Positions 7,216 through 16,544 of a stretch of DNA of 64,000 nt are shown in pieces. Under the pieces are notes generated by a model. That model saw nothing but the letters and a program-made list of their open reading frames with translations. It made no database searches and was not told where the DNA came from. Source of the DNA: RGIG3178 sp964533965 (GTDB lineage Bacteria > Bacillota > Clostridia > Christensenellales > QAND01); contig CAZHNN010000002.1 of the NCBI GenBank assembly GCA_964533965.1, positions 108,987-172,986 of the forward strand. Direction: 5' to 3'. The translations under genes were made by a program, and so were the position numbers. How positions within the stretch are numbered: position 1 is the first letter of the stretch; each line of letters opens with the position of its first letter.

Positions 7216-8328
7216 TTAGCGCAGGTTTTCAGGGTTTAGGCAAAAGAGTTCCGGTATCACGAACATGCCATCCCTGCGGATGAGAACGTCGTCGAAATAG
7301 ATCTCACCGCCGCCGAATTCCGGCGTCTGGATCAATATAAGATCCCAGTGGACAGACGATTTGTTGCCGTTGTCCGCCTCGTCATAGGCGTTTCCGGGCG
7401 TCAGATGGATGGAACCCGCGATCTTCTCATCAAAGAGCGTATCCAGCATTGGCCTATTGATGTTCGGGTTGACGCCGATGGCAAACTCGCCCAAATACCT
7501 TGCACCATCATCGGTGTCCAGGTGCTTGTTGATGCGCAGGTTGTCGTTGCTGCTCGCCTCCACGATCTTGCCGTCCTTGAACGAAAAGCGAATATTTTCA
7601 AACTTGAAGCCGGATACCATGCTGGGGGTGTTGTATGTGATCACGCCGTTCACGCTGTCCTTCACGGGTGCCGTATAGACCTCGCCGTCGGGAATGTTGC
7701 GCTCTCCGTCGCATTTAATCGAAGGTATGCCCTTGATGGAGAATGTCAGATCGGTGCCGGGGCTTACGATGCGCACGCGGTCGGTGCGATCCAATAGTTC
7801 GATCAACGGATCCATGGCCCGGCTCATCTTGGCGTAGTCAAGGTTGCATACCGAGAAATAGAACTCCTCAAAAGCATCGGTAGACATCTGTGCCAATTGT
7901 GCCATCGACGGATTCGGGTAACGAAGGACGACCCACTTTTTCTTCAGGCGCGTCTGCATATGCACCGGCTTGTAATACACAAGGCTGTACATACGCTGTA
8001 TTTCCTCATCCACATCCACCGACTCAAACACGTTGTGGGAGCCTCTAACACCGATGAACGCATCCATCTCCTGCATTTTGGGAAGATCGAACTTCATTCG
8101 AAGCTCCGCCTGCTCCTGCGTCATGCCCCGCATGATCTGGCGCTCGATGCGGCCGTTCTGCATCACGACAAACGGATACCCGCCTGCCTTATACGTCTCT
8201 TCGACCAGCGCGCATGCCATGCCGTCGTCGATATCCGCCAGATTCAGCCAAACCTTTTCGCCTTTTTGCAGCTTCAGCGAATAGTTGATCAGGTTCTGCG
8301 CCAGAATGCGTTGCCTTGGGTCAATCAT
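7216..8328 (-). CDS. M29 family aminopeptidase (first of tandem pair)
   Basis: 370 residues, paralogous to the gene just downstream and with the same set of motifs: IPDGEVYTAP, YLGEFAIGVN, GSIHLTPG and SSVHWDL. The start MIDPRQR at 8328 is preferred because GGAGG precedes it; a longer frame has no support. The pair may differ in peptide preference. With PepD further upstream on the same strand, this region is rich in intracellular peptidases, which suits an amino-acid-fermenting or scavenging life (inference). Confidence 0.93.
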   Translation of the reverse strand: MIDPRQRILAQNLINYSLKLQKGEKVWLNLADIDDGMACALVEETYKAGGYPFVVMQNGRIERQIMRGMTQEQAELRMKFDLPKMQEMDAFIGVRGSHNVFESVDVDEEIQRMYSLVYYKPVHMQTRLKKKWVVLRYPNPSMAQLAQMSTDAFEEFYFSVCNLDYAKMSRAMDPLIELLDRTDRVRIVSPGTDLTFSIKGIPSIKCDGERNIPDGEVYTAPVKDSVNGVITYNTPSMVSGFKFENIRFSFKDGKIVEASSNDNLRINKHLDTDDGARYLGEFAIGVNPNINRPMLDTLFDEKIAGSIHLTPGNAYDEADNGNKSSVHWDLILIQTPEFGGGEIYFDDVLIRRDGMFVIPELFCLNPENLR

Positions 8329-8395
8329 GATCAAATTCCTCCATCTATATATTCTCTTACCCCAAATCATTGGAAAAGAGCTATACGCCCCTATG

Positions 8396-9364
8396 TTAGT
8401 TTGATTCCTCGGAAATTTTGGATGTCTTGCCGCCCTTGCGGTGGAACTCGTCCACGATGTACAGCGGCCTGTTCTTCGTCTCATCATAGACGCGCCCCAG
8501 GTAGTTCCCCATCAGTCCCATGAAAAGGAACAATATGCCGATGAGCAAATACAGACCCGTCAGCGCAAACGATGTTGCCAGTATCTCCTGTCCCGTCAGC
8601 AACAGCACAAGCTGTACGATCAGCGCCACAAAGCTGCCGAATACGGTGAGCGTACCCAGGCGGGAGGCAAGCGTCAGCGGCTTGAACGAAAACGCATAGA
8701 TGCCATCCATCGCAAGGCGCATCATCTGCTTGAAGCCATACTTCGTCTCGCCAGCGGCGCGCTGCTTGCGCTCAAACTCCACCGGCACCTGCGTAAAGCC
8801 GACCCAGCTGACCATGCCGCGCAAATACCGGTTATGCTCGCCCATCGAGACGAGTTGATCGACCACCTTGCGGTCCATCAGCCGGAAATCGCCGGTATCC
8901 AGCGGCGCCTTGGTACCCGATAAAAAGCGGAACACGCGGTAGTACATGGCGCTTGTCATCTTCTTGAAAGCGGTTTCGCCTTCGCGGCTCTTGCGCTTGC
9001 CATAGACGATGTCGGCATCCCCTTGCTTCCATACCGCAGCCATCTCCGGAATGACCTCGGGCGGATCCTGCAAGTCGGCATCGATCAATATTACTGCTTT
9101 GCCGCGTGAGGCGTCCAGCCCTGCGGATGACGCGGCTTGTTGCCCGAAGTTGCGCGAAAACGAGATCACCACCACGTGTTCATCTTTCTCATGGAGTTCC
9201 TTCAATACGGACAGCGTATCGTCCCGGCTTCCGTCGTTGACATAGATGATCTCATACGGTTCGTTCATGCCCTGCAGAACGCCAGTCAAGCGCTCGTGCG
9301 TCTGCGGCAGCACTTCCTGCTCATTAAAACAGGGAACAACGACCGAATAGACAATAGTTGCCAA
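8396..9364 (-). CDS. GT2 glycosyltransferase, DPM/GtrB type
   Basis: 322 residues. The N-terminal GT-A domain has VVVPCFNE, the YVNDGSRDD nucleotide-sugar motif and DADLQDPPE metal motif. Two hydrophobic helices (about 233-290) anchor the C-terminus in the membrane. This architecture is that of enzymes moving a sugar from UDP or GDP to undecaprenyl or dolichyl phosphate, as in GtrB. The sugar cannot be told. Translation starts at a TTG at 9364, six bases after GGAGGG. Flanking peptidase genes do not suggest a pathway. Confidence 0.9.
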   Translation of the reverse strand: MATIVYSVVVPCFNEQEVLPQTHERLTGVLQGMNEPYEIIYVNDGSRDDTLSVLKELHEKDEHVVVISFSRNFGQQAASSAGLDASRGKAVILIDADLQDPPEVIPEMAAVWKQGDADIVYGKRKSREGETAFKKMTSAMYYRVFRFLSGTKAPLDTGDFRLMDRKVVDQLVSMGEHNRYLRGMVSWVGFTQVPVEFERKQRAAGETKYGFKQMMRLAMDGIYAFSFKPLTLASRLGTLTVFGSFVALIVQLVLLLTGQEILATSFALTGLYLLIGILFLFMGLMGNYLGRVYDETKNRPLYIVDEFHRKGGKTSKISEESN

Positions 9365-9453
9365 TTCGTTCCCTCCTTACCGGATCATTATACCCTTTTC
9401 CTTGATAAATGAAAAGTCAAGTCAATGCAATCAAAGGATTGCACCTACGTGTA

Positions 9454-10887
9454 TCATGCTTCGGTAAACCGAGTCAAAAGCCCTGTCACGATCCGATACA
9501 GCCTATCCACCGATGGCAGATACAGCCATTCGTCCGGCGTATGCACATCGTGCTCCTCGGCGCCGGTTGCAATGATGTCCAGCTGCGGAGCCTTGCTGTA
9601 CAGAAGGCCGCATTCAAGGCCTGCGTGGATGGCTTCGATGTTGATCTCGCTGCCAAAAAGCCCACGGTATACTTCCTGCAGGATTGTCCGCGCTTTGGAA
9701 TCGGGGTTGTATTTCCATCCCGGATAACGGTTGTAGGCGCGCACGTCACATAAAAACGCCTCTCCCAACAACCTCAGGCGGGTCTCGGTTTCATCCTGCT
9801 TGCTCTCCACGCTCGAGCGCGGTGAAAACGTGAACAGAACAACATTTCCTTGTGTCTTGATGATGCCCAGGTTGACCGAAGTCTCCACCAGATCTTCCAT
9901 GCTGGGACTCATGGAGAGCACGCCGCTTGGCGCGATCATCAACAGCGATACGATATCCTTCGTATCCTTGCTGCTCATCTGCTCTTTTACATCATCCGTT
10001 TTGTCGACTGTAACCTGGAACCCCTTGTCGGGTTCCCCAAGCTCCAATCGTATCGTCTGTGCCATAGCCTTGGCTGCATCGATGAGTTCCACAGGATGCT
10101 GCGTTGTCAGAAGCACAAAGCATTCGCGCGGGATCGCATTCTCCTTGCTGCCGCCTTCGATGCTAACAAGATGGAACGGCGGAAGTGCCTGCAGGATGCG
10201 CCCCATCAGCTTGATGGAGTTGGCGCGGTGCCGGTTGATGCAGGAGCCGCTGTGCCCGCCCATCAGCCCCGTCAAAGAGATCTTAAGTGCCTCCCCGGAC
10301 GCCTTTTCGGGCGCAATCCGCTTTGTCCAATCTACGCGCATGCCGCCGGCACAGCTTACGATGGCGGTGTTCTCGGGCCCGGAATCAAGGTTGACCATGG
10401 TGGACGCCGTGATCCAACTCCCATCTACCGCATGGGCGCCTACGAGTCCTACCTCTTCCTGCGATGTAAACAGGCATTCCAACGGCGGATGTACAAGCGT
10501 ATCGTCCGCCAATATCGAAAGCATCATGGCGACCGCAACGCCGTTGTCAGCGCCTAGCGTCGTCCCGTTGGCCCGCAATTTGTCACCGTCAAGCACCAAC
10601 TCGATCGGGTCTTTTTCAAAATCGTGCACGGTCGCCGCGTTCTTCTCACACACCATATCGGTGTGCCCCTGCAATAGCACGGCGGGAAGAGCTTGTTTAT
10701 CCTTTGACCCCGGCTTTTTGATCATCACGTTATGGATCTGGTCGCGCAAGCAGGTCAATCCATGCTCTTTAGCAAACGCTTCCAGATAATCCGCGATGCC
10801 GGCTTCGTTGCCCGATCCGCGCGGGATGGCGCTGATCTTTGCAAAATAGACAAAGAATTCCTTGGGTTCCCAATCTGACAATGTCAT
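9454..10887 (-). CDS. pepD: Beta-Ala-His/Xaa-His dipeptidase PepD (M20C)
   Basis: 477 residues, the usual length for PepD. This cytoplasmic two-zinc dipeptidase hydrolyses a broad range of dipeptides. Metal-binding segments: LLQGHTDMVCEKN, TTLGADNGVAVAM, FTSQEEVGLVGAH with the Glu-Glu pair, and the late GAEEHDVHTPDEW. The start MTLSDWEP at 10887 follows a GGGAGGACAGGAC stretch; longer frames lack support. It starts 14 bases after the stop of the upstream lipoprotein gene. Confidence 0.93.
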   Translation of the reverse strand: MTLSDWEPKEFFVYFAKISAIPRGSGNEAGIADYLEAFAKEHGLTCLRDQIHNVMIKKPGSKDKQALPAVLLQGHTDMVCEKNAATVHDFEKDPIELVLDGDKLRANGTTLGADNGVAVAMMLSILADDTLVHPPLECLFTSQEEVGLVGAHAVDGSWITASTMVNLDSGPENTAIVSCAGGMRVDWTKRIAPEKASGEALKISLTGLMGGHSGSCINRHRANSIKLMGRILQALPPFHLVSIEGGSKENAIPRECFVLLTTQHPVELIDAAKAMAQTIRLELGEPDKGFQVTVDKTDDVKEQMSSKDTKDIVSLLMIAPSGVLSMSPSMEDLVETSVNLGIIKTQGNVVLFTFSPRSSVESKQDETETRLRLLGEAFLCDVRAYNRYPGWKYNPDSKARTILQEVYRGLFGSEINIEAIHAGLECGLLYSKAPQLDIIATGAEEHDVHTPDEWLYLPSVDRLYRIVTGLLTRFTEA

Positions 10888-10901
10888 GTCCTGTCCTCCC
10901 G

Positions 10902-11885
10902 TTATTTCTTCCATTGTATGGTTTGCCCCAATGGCACGATAACACTTTGATAATAGGCGGCATCCAGCGCCGGGCGAAGCGTGCTGCTCACCCACAGATA
11001 CCGGATTTTTCCGCCCGTTTTCTGCACCTGAATGCTGGCGCGGTTGATTTTGCCTTCCTGCAGGCAGGTCATGGTATAGACGCCGCTTATTTGCTTGAAC
11101 GAATAATCGAATACATCCTCGTATTTTGCAAGGTCTTTGAGGCTTTGAATGACGCCGTTAAATTCGGACTGTGTCACTGTTGCCAGTTCCACGCGGTATG
11201 TGTTGTCACCACTTGCCACGTCAAAGGACAGCGTGACATACCCGTGCTCGGCATCGCCTTGCGGATTGAGCATCCAATCCGGCGGCGCCTTTACCAGAAG
11301 CTCAAAATCGCTCTTGAAATCGTAGGTTTGAAGGGCCATATCGACGGCTTGCGGATTGGCGTCGGTACTCACTGTCACGCTTTGCAGCATCGCCAGCAGA
11401 TTGCTCCGCTCCTTTGCATAGGAGTCGTTGTCCGCAGTCTGAAGCACGGTGCGCATGTAGAGCTTGGCGGATGTTCCGTACCAATCTCGGCTCCCTTCAA
11501 AGGCGATGGTATGCGCCCCGCTCTCCACGCCTGTGATGATCTTTCCGGCATACGGGCCTGCGGAATATACCTGCTCCTGCACGTCGTCCATCTCGATCTG
11601 CTGCAAAAAGACGTTGCCCTTGACCTGCTCTTCGTTCATCCATAAAAATTGAATGACCATCGTGCCGCCGGTAAACGTAAACGCAGCCCCCAAGCCGTCT
11701 GACGTATCGTCATCCTGGTATTGCCATGACTTTGGAAATGAAAATGCCGTTTGGGAAACATAGCTTTCAAAATGAGACAACGAAGCCGCGGCTGTAGGAC
11801 TCGGCTGTACGTTTTGTGGTTTTTGGCAGCCCGCAAATAGAAGGCTCATCGCCAGAATCAGCGCCGCTGTTTGTAACCGTTTCAT
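10902..11885 (-). CDS. Putative lipoprotein
   Basis: 327 residues with a lipoprotein signal peptide (LLFAGC, Cys20) and a Pro/Thr/Ala-rich linker. The mature part appears to hold two related beta-rich modules: one with FSFPKSWQYQDDD then GAAFTF, the other with LLVKAPPDWMLNPQ then YVTLSF. This pattern recalls PsbP-like or DUF1795-type domains, but I cannot assign one. The start follows GAGGAGC. The stop lies 14 bases before pepD, so the two are probably co-transcribed. Confidence 0.8.
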   Translation of the reverse strand: MKRLQTAALILAMSLLFAGCQKPQNVQPSPTAAASLSHFESYVSQTAFSFPKSWQYQDDDTSDGLGAAFTFTGGTMVIQFLWMNEEQVKGNVFLQQIEMDDVQEQVYSAGPYAGKIITGVESGAHTIAFEGSRDWYGTSAKLYMRTVLQTADNDSYAKERSNLLAMLQSVTVSTDANPQAVDMALQTYDFKSDFELLVKAPPDWMLNPQGDAEHGYVTLSFDVASGDNTYRVELATVTQSEFNGVIQSLKDLAKYEDVFDYSFKQISGVYTMTCLQEGKINRASIQVQKTGGKIRYLWVSSTLRPALDAAYYQSVIVPLGQTIQWKK

Positions 11886-11977
11886 CCTTTGCTCCTCATC
11901 TGTGCTTTGTCTTTATCATACCCGCAAGTTCAAGTCAATGCAAGGCAATACGGATGTCGCAATCTTGACAAAACCAC

Positions 11978-12006
11978 TTGACTGCTAAGGTTGTGTATGT
12001 TTTAAT
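11978..12006 (+). promoter_or_regulatory. Candidate promoter of the polyamine operon
   Basis: TTGACT (11978-11983), 17-base spacer, TTTAAT (12001-12006). It lies about 110 bases upstream of the regulator gene and just upstream of the palindrome at 12032-12048. Confidence 0.45.
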
Positions 12007-12031
12007 TAATATCGCTTTATGTTAAGCAACG

Positions 12032-12048
12032 CTAAACAAAATGTTTAG
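12032..12048. promoter_or_regulatory. Palindromic operator candidate for the XRE-cupin regulator
   Basis: CTAAACA, spacer AAA, TGTTTAG is a perfect 7-base inverted repeat. It is placed just after the likely -10 and before the regulator gene, where the regulator could block its own operon. A looser TTAAGC/GCTAA repeat overlaps its left side. Confidence 0.5.
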
Positions 12049-12113
12049 AATATGTTTATGGCCCTCCGGCAAACCGCAAGGAGTCAACCCGGAAAGCTAT
12101 CGGAAAGGATAGG

Positions 12114-12659
12114 GTGCCTGTGCTCATCGGAAAGAAGATACAGCAGCTTCGCTTGAAGTACGGCCTGACCCAGGAGGAGCTCGCCAACCGGGCGGAACTC
12201 TCCAAGGGCTTCATCTCCCAGCTGGAACGCGATCTGACCTCGCCTTCCATCGCCACGCTAATGGATATCCTGCAGTGCCTTGGAGTTAGCCTTAAGGAAT
12301 TCTTCACCGAGGAGCGTATGGACAAGGTAGTCTTTACACCCGGCGAGCTGTTCACAAAGTCGGACGAAGCCTATGGTACAGCCGTTACCTGGCTTGTGCC
12401 GCATGCACAAAAAAACCGCATGGAACCCATTTTGTTTACGCTTGAACCTGGAAAACAAAGCGTGATGGATGATCCGCATGAAGGCGAGGAATTCGGATAC
12501 GTGCTCGCAGGCAACGCCATACTCATGCTGGGCAACCAAAAATACAGGATCAAAAAGGGCGATTCCTTTTGCTATATGCCTTCCCAGGCGCATGGCCTGT
12601 ACAACCATGGCAAAACGCAGCTGCGCATTCTATGGGTATCCGCCCCGCCTAGTTTTTAA
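12114..12659 (+). CDS. XRE-family regulator with cupin domain (PuuR-like)
   Basis: 181 residues. Residues 5-60 form a helix-turn-helix of the XRE type (LRLKYGLTQEELANRAELSK then FISQLERDLTSPS). Residues about 105-180 form a cupin barrel (FVL-type PHEGEEFGYVLAG and GDSFCYMPSQAHGLYN). Regulators with this make-up next to potABCD sense polyamines. The start is GTG at 12114, with a second GTG at 12120 equally possible. It is the first gene of the operon and a palindrome upstream is its likely operator. Confidence 0.9.
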   Translation: MPVLIGKKIQQLRLKYGLTQEELANRAELSKGFISQLERDLTSPSIATLMDILQCLGVSLKEFFTEERMDKVVFTPGELFTKSDEAYGTAVTWLVPHAQKNRMEPILFTLEPGKQSVMDDPHEGEEFGYVLAGNAILMLGNQKYRIKKGDSFCYMPSQAHGLYNHGKTQLRILWVSAPPSF

Positions 12660-12676
12660 TACAGGAGGTCGTCTTT

Positions 12677-13777
12677 TTGGCAGATCGTATCATCGAATTA
12701 AAAGGGATTTTCAAGAGCTTTGAGGGTGAAGCCGCGTTGGACGGCATCGACCTGTATATAAGAAGGCGTGAATTTCTCACTTTATTGGGCCCGTCCGGAT
12801 GCGGCAAGACCACGATGCTTCGCATCATTGCAGGATTTGAAAGCCCCGATGCAGGGGACCTTTTGTTCGAAGGCGCCCGCATCAACGACGTACCGCCCTA
12901 CAAACGCCGCGTCAATACCGTGTTTCAACGATATTCCCTGTTTCCTCATCTGAACGTTTTCGACAATATTGCCTTCGGCCTTTCGATCAAGAAGCTTCCC
13001 AAGGCGGAGATACAAAAGCGTGTTCTGGACATGCTGGAGCTTGTTGGCCTGCACGGCTTTGAAAAACGCAAGCCCGATTCCCTTTCCGGTGGACAACAGC
13101 AGCGCGTAGCAATAGCGCGGGCGCTGGTCAACGAGCCCGAAGTGCTGCTATTGGACGAGCCTTTGGCGGCGCTGGACCTGAAGATGCGCAAGGAGATGCA
13201 GCTTGAACTCAAGAAGATGCAGCAGCGCCTTGGCATCACCTTCGTCTATGTTACGCACGACCAGGAAGAAGCGCTGACCATGAGCGATACCATCGTCGTC
13301 ATGTCCCGCGGGCAGATACAACAGATCGGAACTCCTGTGGATATCTACAACGAACCCGTCAACTCGTTCGTAGCGGATTTCATCGGTGAGAGCAACCTGC
13401 TGGAAGGCAGGATGGTGAGCGATTACCTCTGCCATTTCGCGGGCTGCGATTTCCGCTGCCTGGACAAAGGGTTTGCAAAGAACGAAGAGGTGGAGATCGT
13501 CGTCCGTCCGGAGGACATCGATATCGTACCCGTCGACAAGGGCATGATTACCTGTGCTGTGCAGTCCATCGTCTTCATGGGCGTGCATTATGAGATCAAA
13601 CTGCTGGGGCAGGACGGAATGGAGTGGACGGTGCATTCGACCGATCCCGTTGAAGTCGATCAGGAGGTCGGCCTCTCGCTTGATCCCGATGCCATCCATG
13701 TCATGAAGGTGTCGGATGAGCCGTTGGCCAACGAGCAGGAGGAGATGGCCCAGGAAGAGGAAGGGGGAGACGCATGA
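12677..13777 (+). CDS. potA: Spermidine/putrescine ABC transporter ATPase
   Basis: 366 residues. ABC ATPase domain with Walker A GPSGCGKTT, signature LSGGQQQRVAIARAL, Walker B VLLLDEPLAALD and the switch His in YVTHDQEEA. A C-terminal TOBE-type domain (about 285-345) carries VRPEDIDIV. It drives polyamine uptake with PotB and PotC. Translation starts at TTG 12677, eight bases after AGGAGG. Its last four bases overlap the potB start (ATGA). The C-terminus ends in an acidic tail (NEQEEMAQEEEGGDA). Confidence 0.96.
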   Translation: MADRIIELKGIFKSFEGEAALDGIDLYIRRREFLTLLGPSGCGKTTMLRIIAGFESPDAGDLLFEGARINDVPPYKRRVNTVFQRYSLFPHLNVFDNIAFGLSIKKLPKAEIQKRVLDMLELVGLHGFEKRKPDSLSGGQQQRVAIARALVNEPEVLLLDEPLAALDLKMRKEMQLELKKMQQRLGITFVYVTHDQEEALTMSDTIVVMSRGQIQQIGTPVDIYNEPVNSFVADFIGESNLLEGRMVSDYLCHFAGCDFRCLDKGFAKNEEVEIVVRPEDIDIVPVDKGMITCAVQSIVFMGVHYEIKLLGQDGMEWTVHSTDPVEVDQEVGLSLDPDAIHVMKVSDEPLANEQEEMAQEEEGGDA

Positions 13778-14595
13778 AGCGATCCGCCTATGCCGGACCC
13801 TATCTCATATGGATGTCTATCTTCATTGTCATACCGCTCGCCATCGTGCTGTATTATGGCTTTACTTCCTCTTTAGGCGGTATACACTTTACTTTTGCCA
13901 ACATCGCTCGCGCGTTCGACCCCGTGTACATCGGCGTTTTCCTCAAAAGCGTTCTGATGGCGGCGGAGGCGACGATTCTGTGCCTGTTGATCGGCTATCC
14001 GCTGGCGCTTTCCCTAGCATCCCGAAACTTTAAAAGGGGAGCCACCATTCTGATCCTCATCGTCATCCCGATGTGGATGAACTTTCTACTCCGAACATAT
14101 GCCTGGATGAACCTGTTGAACGATACTGGCCTTGTGGCGCAGGCGCTTCGGTTACTTGGTGTGCAGAACGTGTCTCTGTTGTACAACAACACCGCCGTCA
14201 TCGTGGGCCTCGTGTATAACTTTTTGCCGTTCATGGTCCTGCCCATCTATTCGGTCTTAATCAAGATCGAACCACACCTGTATGAGGCGGCGGAGGATCT
14301 GGGCGCAAACTCGCTTCGCGTGTTTGCGCGTGTGACGCTGCCGCTTTCGATGCCGGGGGTGGTTTCGGGCATTACGATGTGCTTCATGCCCGCGATCACC
14401 ACCTTTGCAGTCTCCCGTCTTTTGGGCGGCGGCCTCGTTCCGATGTACGGCGAGTTGATCGAGAACCAGTTCTATTTCATGCGTGACTGGCACTTTGGCG
14501 CGACCTTATCCATCGTGATGATGGCGCTCGTGCTCTTGAGCAGCGTCTTGATGCACAAATACGACAAGGACGCGCAGGGGGGCATGTTATGGTAA
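13774..14595 (+). CDS. potB: Spermidine/putrescine ABC transporter permease PotB
   Basis: 273 residues with six membrane helices. The cytoplasmic EAA loop that contacts the ATPase is present (YEAAEDLGANSLRVFARVTLP). It overlaps potA by four bases and potC by seven, showing tight translational coupling. Confidence 0.95.
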   Translation: MKRSAYAGPYLIWMSIFIVIPLAIVLYYGFTSSLGGIHFTFANIARAFDPVYIGVFLKSVLMAAEATILCLLIGYPLALSLASRNFKRGATILILIVIPMWMNFLLRTYAWMNLLNDTGLVAQALRLLGVQNVSLLYNNTAVIVGLVYNFLPFMVLPIYSVLIKIEPHLYEAAEDLGANSLRVFARVTLPLSMPGVVSGITMCFMPAITTFAVSRLLGGGLVPMYGELIENQFYFMRDWHFGATLSIVMMALVLLSSVLMHKYDKDAQGGMLW

Positions 14596-15371
14596 AGAAA
14601 ACGCTCAGATGGGTCTTGATCATAGTCGTGTTGCTCTTCCTTTATGCGCCGATCGTCATGCTGATCGTCTATTCGTTTAACGCCGGTCGCAGCATGGGGC
14701 ACTGGGGCGGTTTTTCGCTTACCTGGTACAGCCAGTTGTTCTCGGACAGCACCATCATGCAATCGCTGTGGGTCACGCTTTCGGTGGCTCTGATCGCCTC
14801 TGTAAGCGCAACGATCCTCGGTACGTTCGCAGCAGTGGGCATTCATGCGATGAAGCGCAAACGCGCAACGGCTGTGGAGAACATCACCTATATTCCCATG
14901 CTGGCACCGGACATCGTCACCGGCATTTCTTTGATGCTGCTGTTCATCTTTGCAGGTTTCAAGCTGGGGTACGGCACGATGGTACTGGCGCACATCACCT
15001 TCAACCTGCCCTATGTCATCTTCTCGGTGCTGCCCAAGCTGCGCCAGGTGCCGCAAAATCAATATGAAGCCGCCATTGATCTTGGCGCAAAGCCGCACAC
15101 AGCGCTCTGGCGTGTCATCTTCCCGCAGATCCTGCCGGGCATACTGACCGGATTGATCTTTGCGTTTACGCTGTCCATCGACGATTTCGTCATAAGTTAT
15201 TTCACCTCGCAGGACGTTTCCAACCTGTCCATGACCATCTATTCGATGGCGCGCCGCGGGCTCAACCCCAAGATCAACGCGCTGTCGACACTGATGTTTG
15301 TAGCCATATTGGCGCTGCTGATCATCATCAACATCCGCAATAGCAGACAATTGAAAAAGGAGAGAGCATAG
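14589..15371 (+). CDS. potC: Spermidine/putrescine ABC transporter permease PotC
   Basis: 260 residues with six membrane helices and the EAA loop YEAAIDLGAKPHTALWRVIFP. It forms the membrane channel with PotB. Its stop codon abuts the potD start. Confidence 0.95.
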   Translation: MVKKTLRWVLIIVVLLFLYAPIVMLIVYSFNAGRSMGHWGGFSLTWYSQLFSDSTIMQSLWVTLSVALIASVSATILGTFAAVGIHAMKRKRATAVENITYIPMLAPDIVTGISLMLLFIFAGFKLGYGTMVLAHITFNLPYVIFSVLPKLRQVPQNQYEAAIDLGAKPHTALWRVIFPQILPGILTGLIFAFTLSIDDFVISYFTSQDVSNLSMTIYSMARRGLNPKINALSTLMFVAILALLIIINIRNSRQLKKERA

Positions 15372-16430
15372 ATGAAAACGTTTGGCAAATTTCTGGCCCT
15401 TTGTCTTTCGGTCCTGTTCGTCGTAACCCTCGCCGGATGCGGTAGCGGTACCGCAAAGAAAACAACGCTTCGGATCTACAATTGGGGAGATTACATCGAT
15501 CCCGATGTCCTCTCGGCGTTCAAAAAGGACAATCCCGATATCGATGTCATCTACGATACCTACGATTCAAACGAAGCGATGCTGGCAAAGCTGGATGGCG
15601 GCGCCCAGTATGACATCCTGTTCCCCTCCGATTACATGGTGGAAAAGCTGATCGCCGACAACAGGCTCGCAAAGCTCGATCTGTCCAAGATCGCCAACTT
15701 CAAGAACATCGACGATCAGTTCAAGAATCTCTCGTTCGACAAAGGCAATGCCTATTCCGTACCGTATACTTGGGGCACACTCGGCATCCTGTATAACACG
15801 AAAAAGGTCAAGGAAGCTGTGAATTCTTGGGGAATCTTGTTTGATAAGAAATACAAGAGTCAGGTTATCATGTACGACAGCGTACGCGACAGCATGGCAG
15901 TGGCGTTGAAGTTCCTCGGCTATTCGCTCAACGACCGCGATCAGTCTCATCTGGACGCCGCAAAGGCACTGTTGAAGAAGCAGAAGAGCGATGGCATCGT
16001 CAAGGCGTACATGACAGACACCATCAAGGAGACCATGATGAGCGGCTCAGCGGCCTTGGGCGTCGTGTATTCAGGGGATGCGATTCTCTGCATCGAAGAG
16101 AACCCGGACCTCGCCTATGTCGTGCCGAACGAGGGCAGCAACATCTTCTTTGATACTATGGTGATTTCTAAGGACTGCAAGAACATGGATGCGGCGTACC
16201 GCTTCATCAACTATATCTGTGACGCGAACGTCGCAGCGAAGAACTACGAATATGTGGGGTATCCCACGGTAAACAAAGCCGCTGTTGCGATCATGAGGGA
16301 TGATTACACCTCCGACCCGATCAACAATCCCGGCCAGGACGTGCTCAAAAAGTGCGAGATCTACAACGATCTCGGAAGTGATTATACCGCGATCTACAAT
16401 CAGATCTGGGAAGGCATTAAGCTACAGTAG
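15372..16430 (+). CDS. potD: Spermidine/putrescine-binding lipoprotein PotD
   Basis: 352 residues. Lipoprotein signal with lipobox TLAGC (Cys23), then the substrate-binding protein fold with LRIYNWGDYIDPD, the family signature. YDILFPSDYMVEKL and VPYTWGTLGILYN line the binding cleft in known PotD proteins. It is anchored outside the membrane and hands polyamines to PotBC. Last gene of the operon, followed by a terminator. Confidence 0.96.
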   Translation: MKTFGKFLALCLSVLFVVTLAGCGSGTAKKTTLRIYNWGDYIDPDVLSAFKKDNPDIDVIYDTYDSNEAMLAKLDGGAQYDILFPSDYMVEKLIADNRLAKLDLSKIANFKNIDDQFKNLSFDKGNAYSVPYTWGTLGILYNTKKVKEAVNSWGILFDKKYKSQVIMYDSVRDSMAVALKFLGYSLNDRDQSHLDAAKALLKKQKSDGIVKAYMTDTIKETMMSGSAALGVVYSGDAILCIEENPDLAYVVPNEGSNIFFDTMVISKDCKNMDAAYRFINYICDANVAAKNYEYVGYPTVNKAAVAIMRDDYTSDPINNPGQDVLKKCEIYNDLGSDYTAIYNQIWEGIKLQ

Positions 16431-16432
16431 CA

Positions 16433-16460
16433 CAAAAAAGCGCCGAAAGGCGCTTTTTTT
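16433..16460 (+). terminator. Terminator of the puuR-potABCD operon
   Basis: AGCGCC (16439-16444), loop GAAA, GGCGCT (16449-16454) and a seven-T run. Confidence 0.85.
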
Positions 16461-16544
16461 GTTTATGCATGTATTACACCCCACTTGTTACCGCAAGATT
16501 ACATATGATATACTATATTTGCCAATAAAGTATCCCGTGGTCCG

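Noticed and set aside
9800..10789. 329-codon frame opposite pepD
   Set aside because: Antisense shadow of a recognisable enzyme, with Ser/Pro/Thr-rich composition typical of reversed frames.
14472..15350. 292-codon frame opposite potC
   Set aside because: Shadow frame; potC is clear in sequence and operon context.
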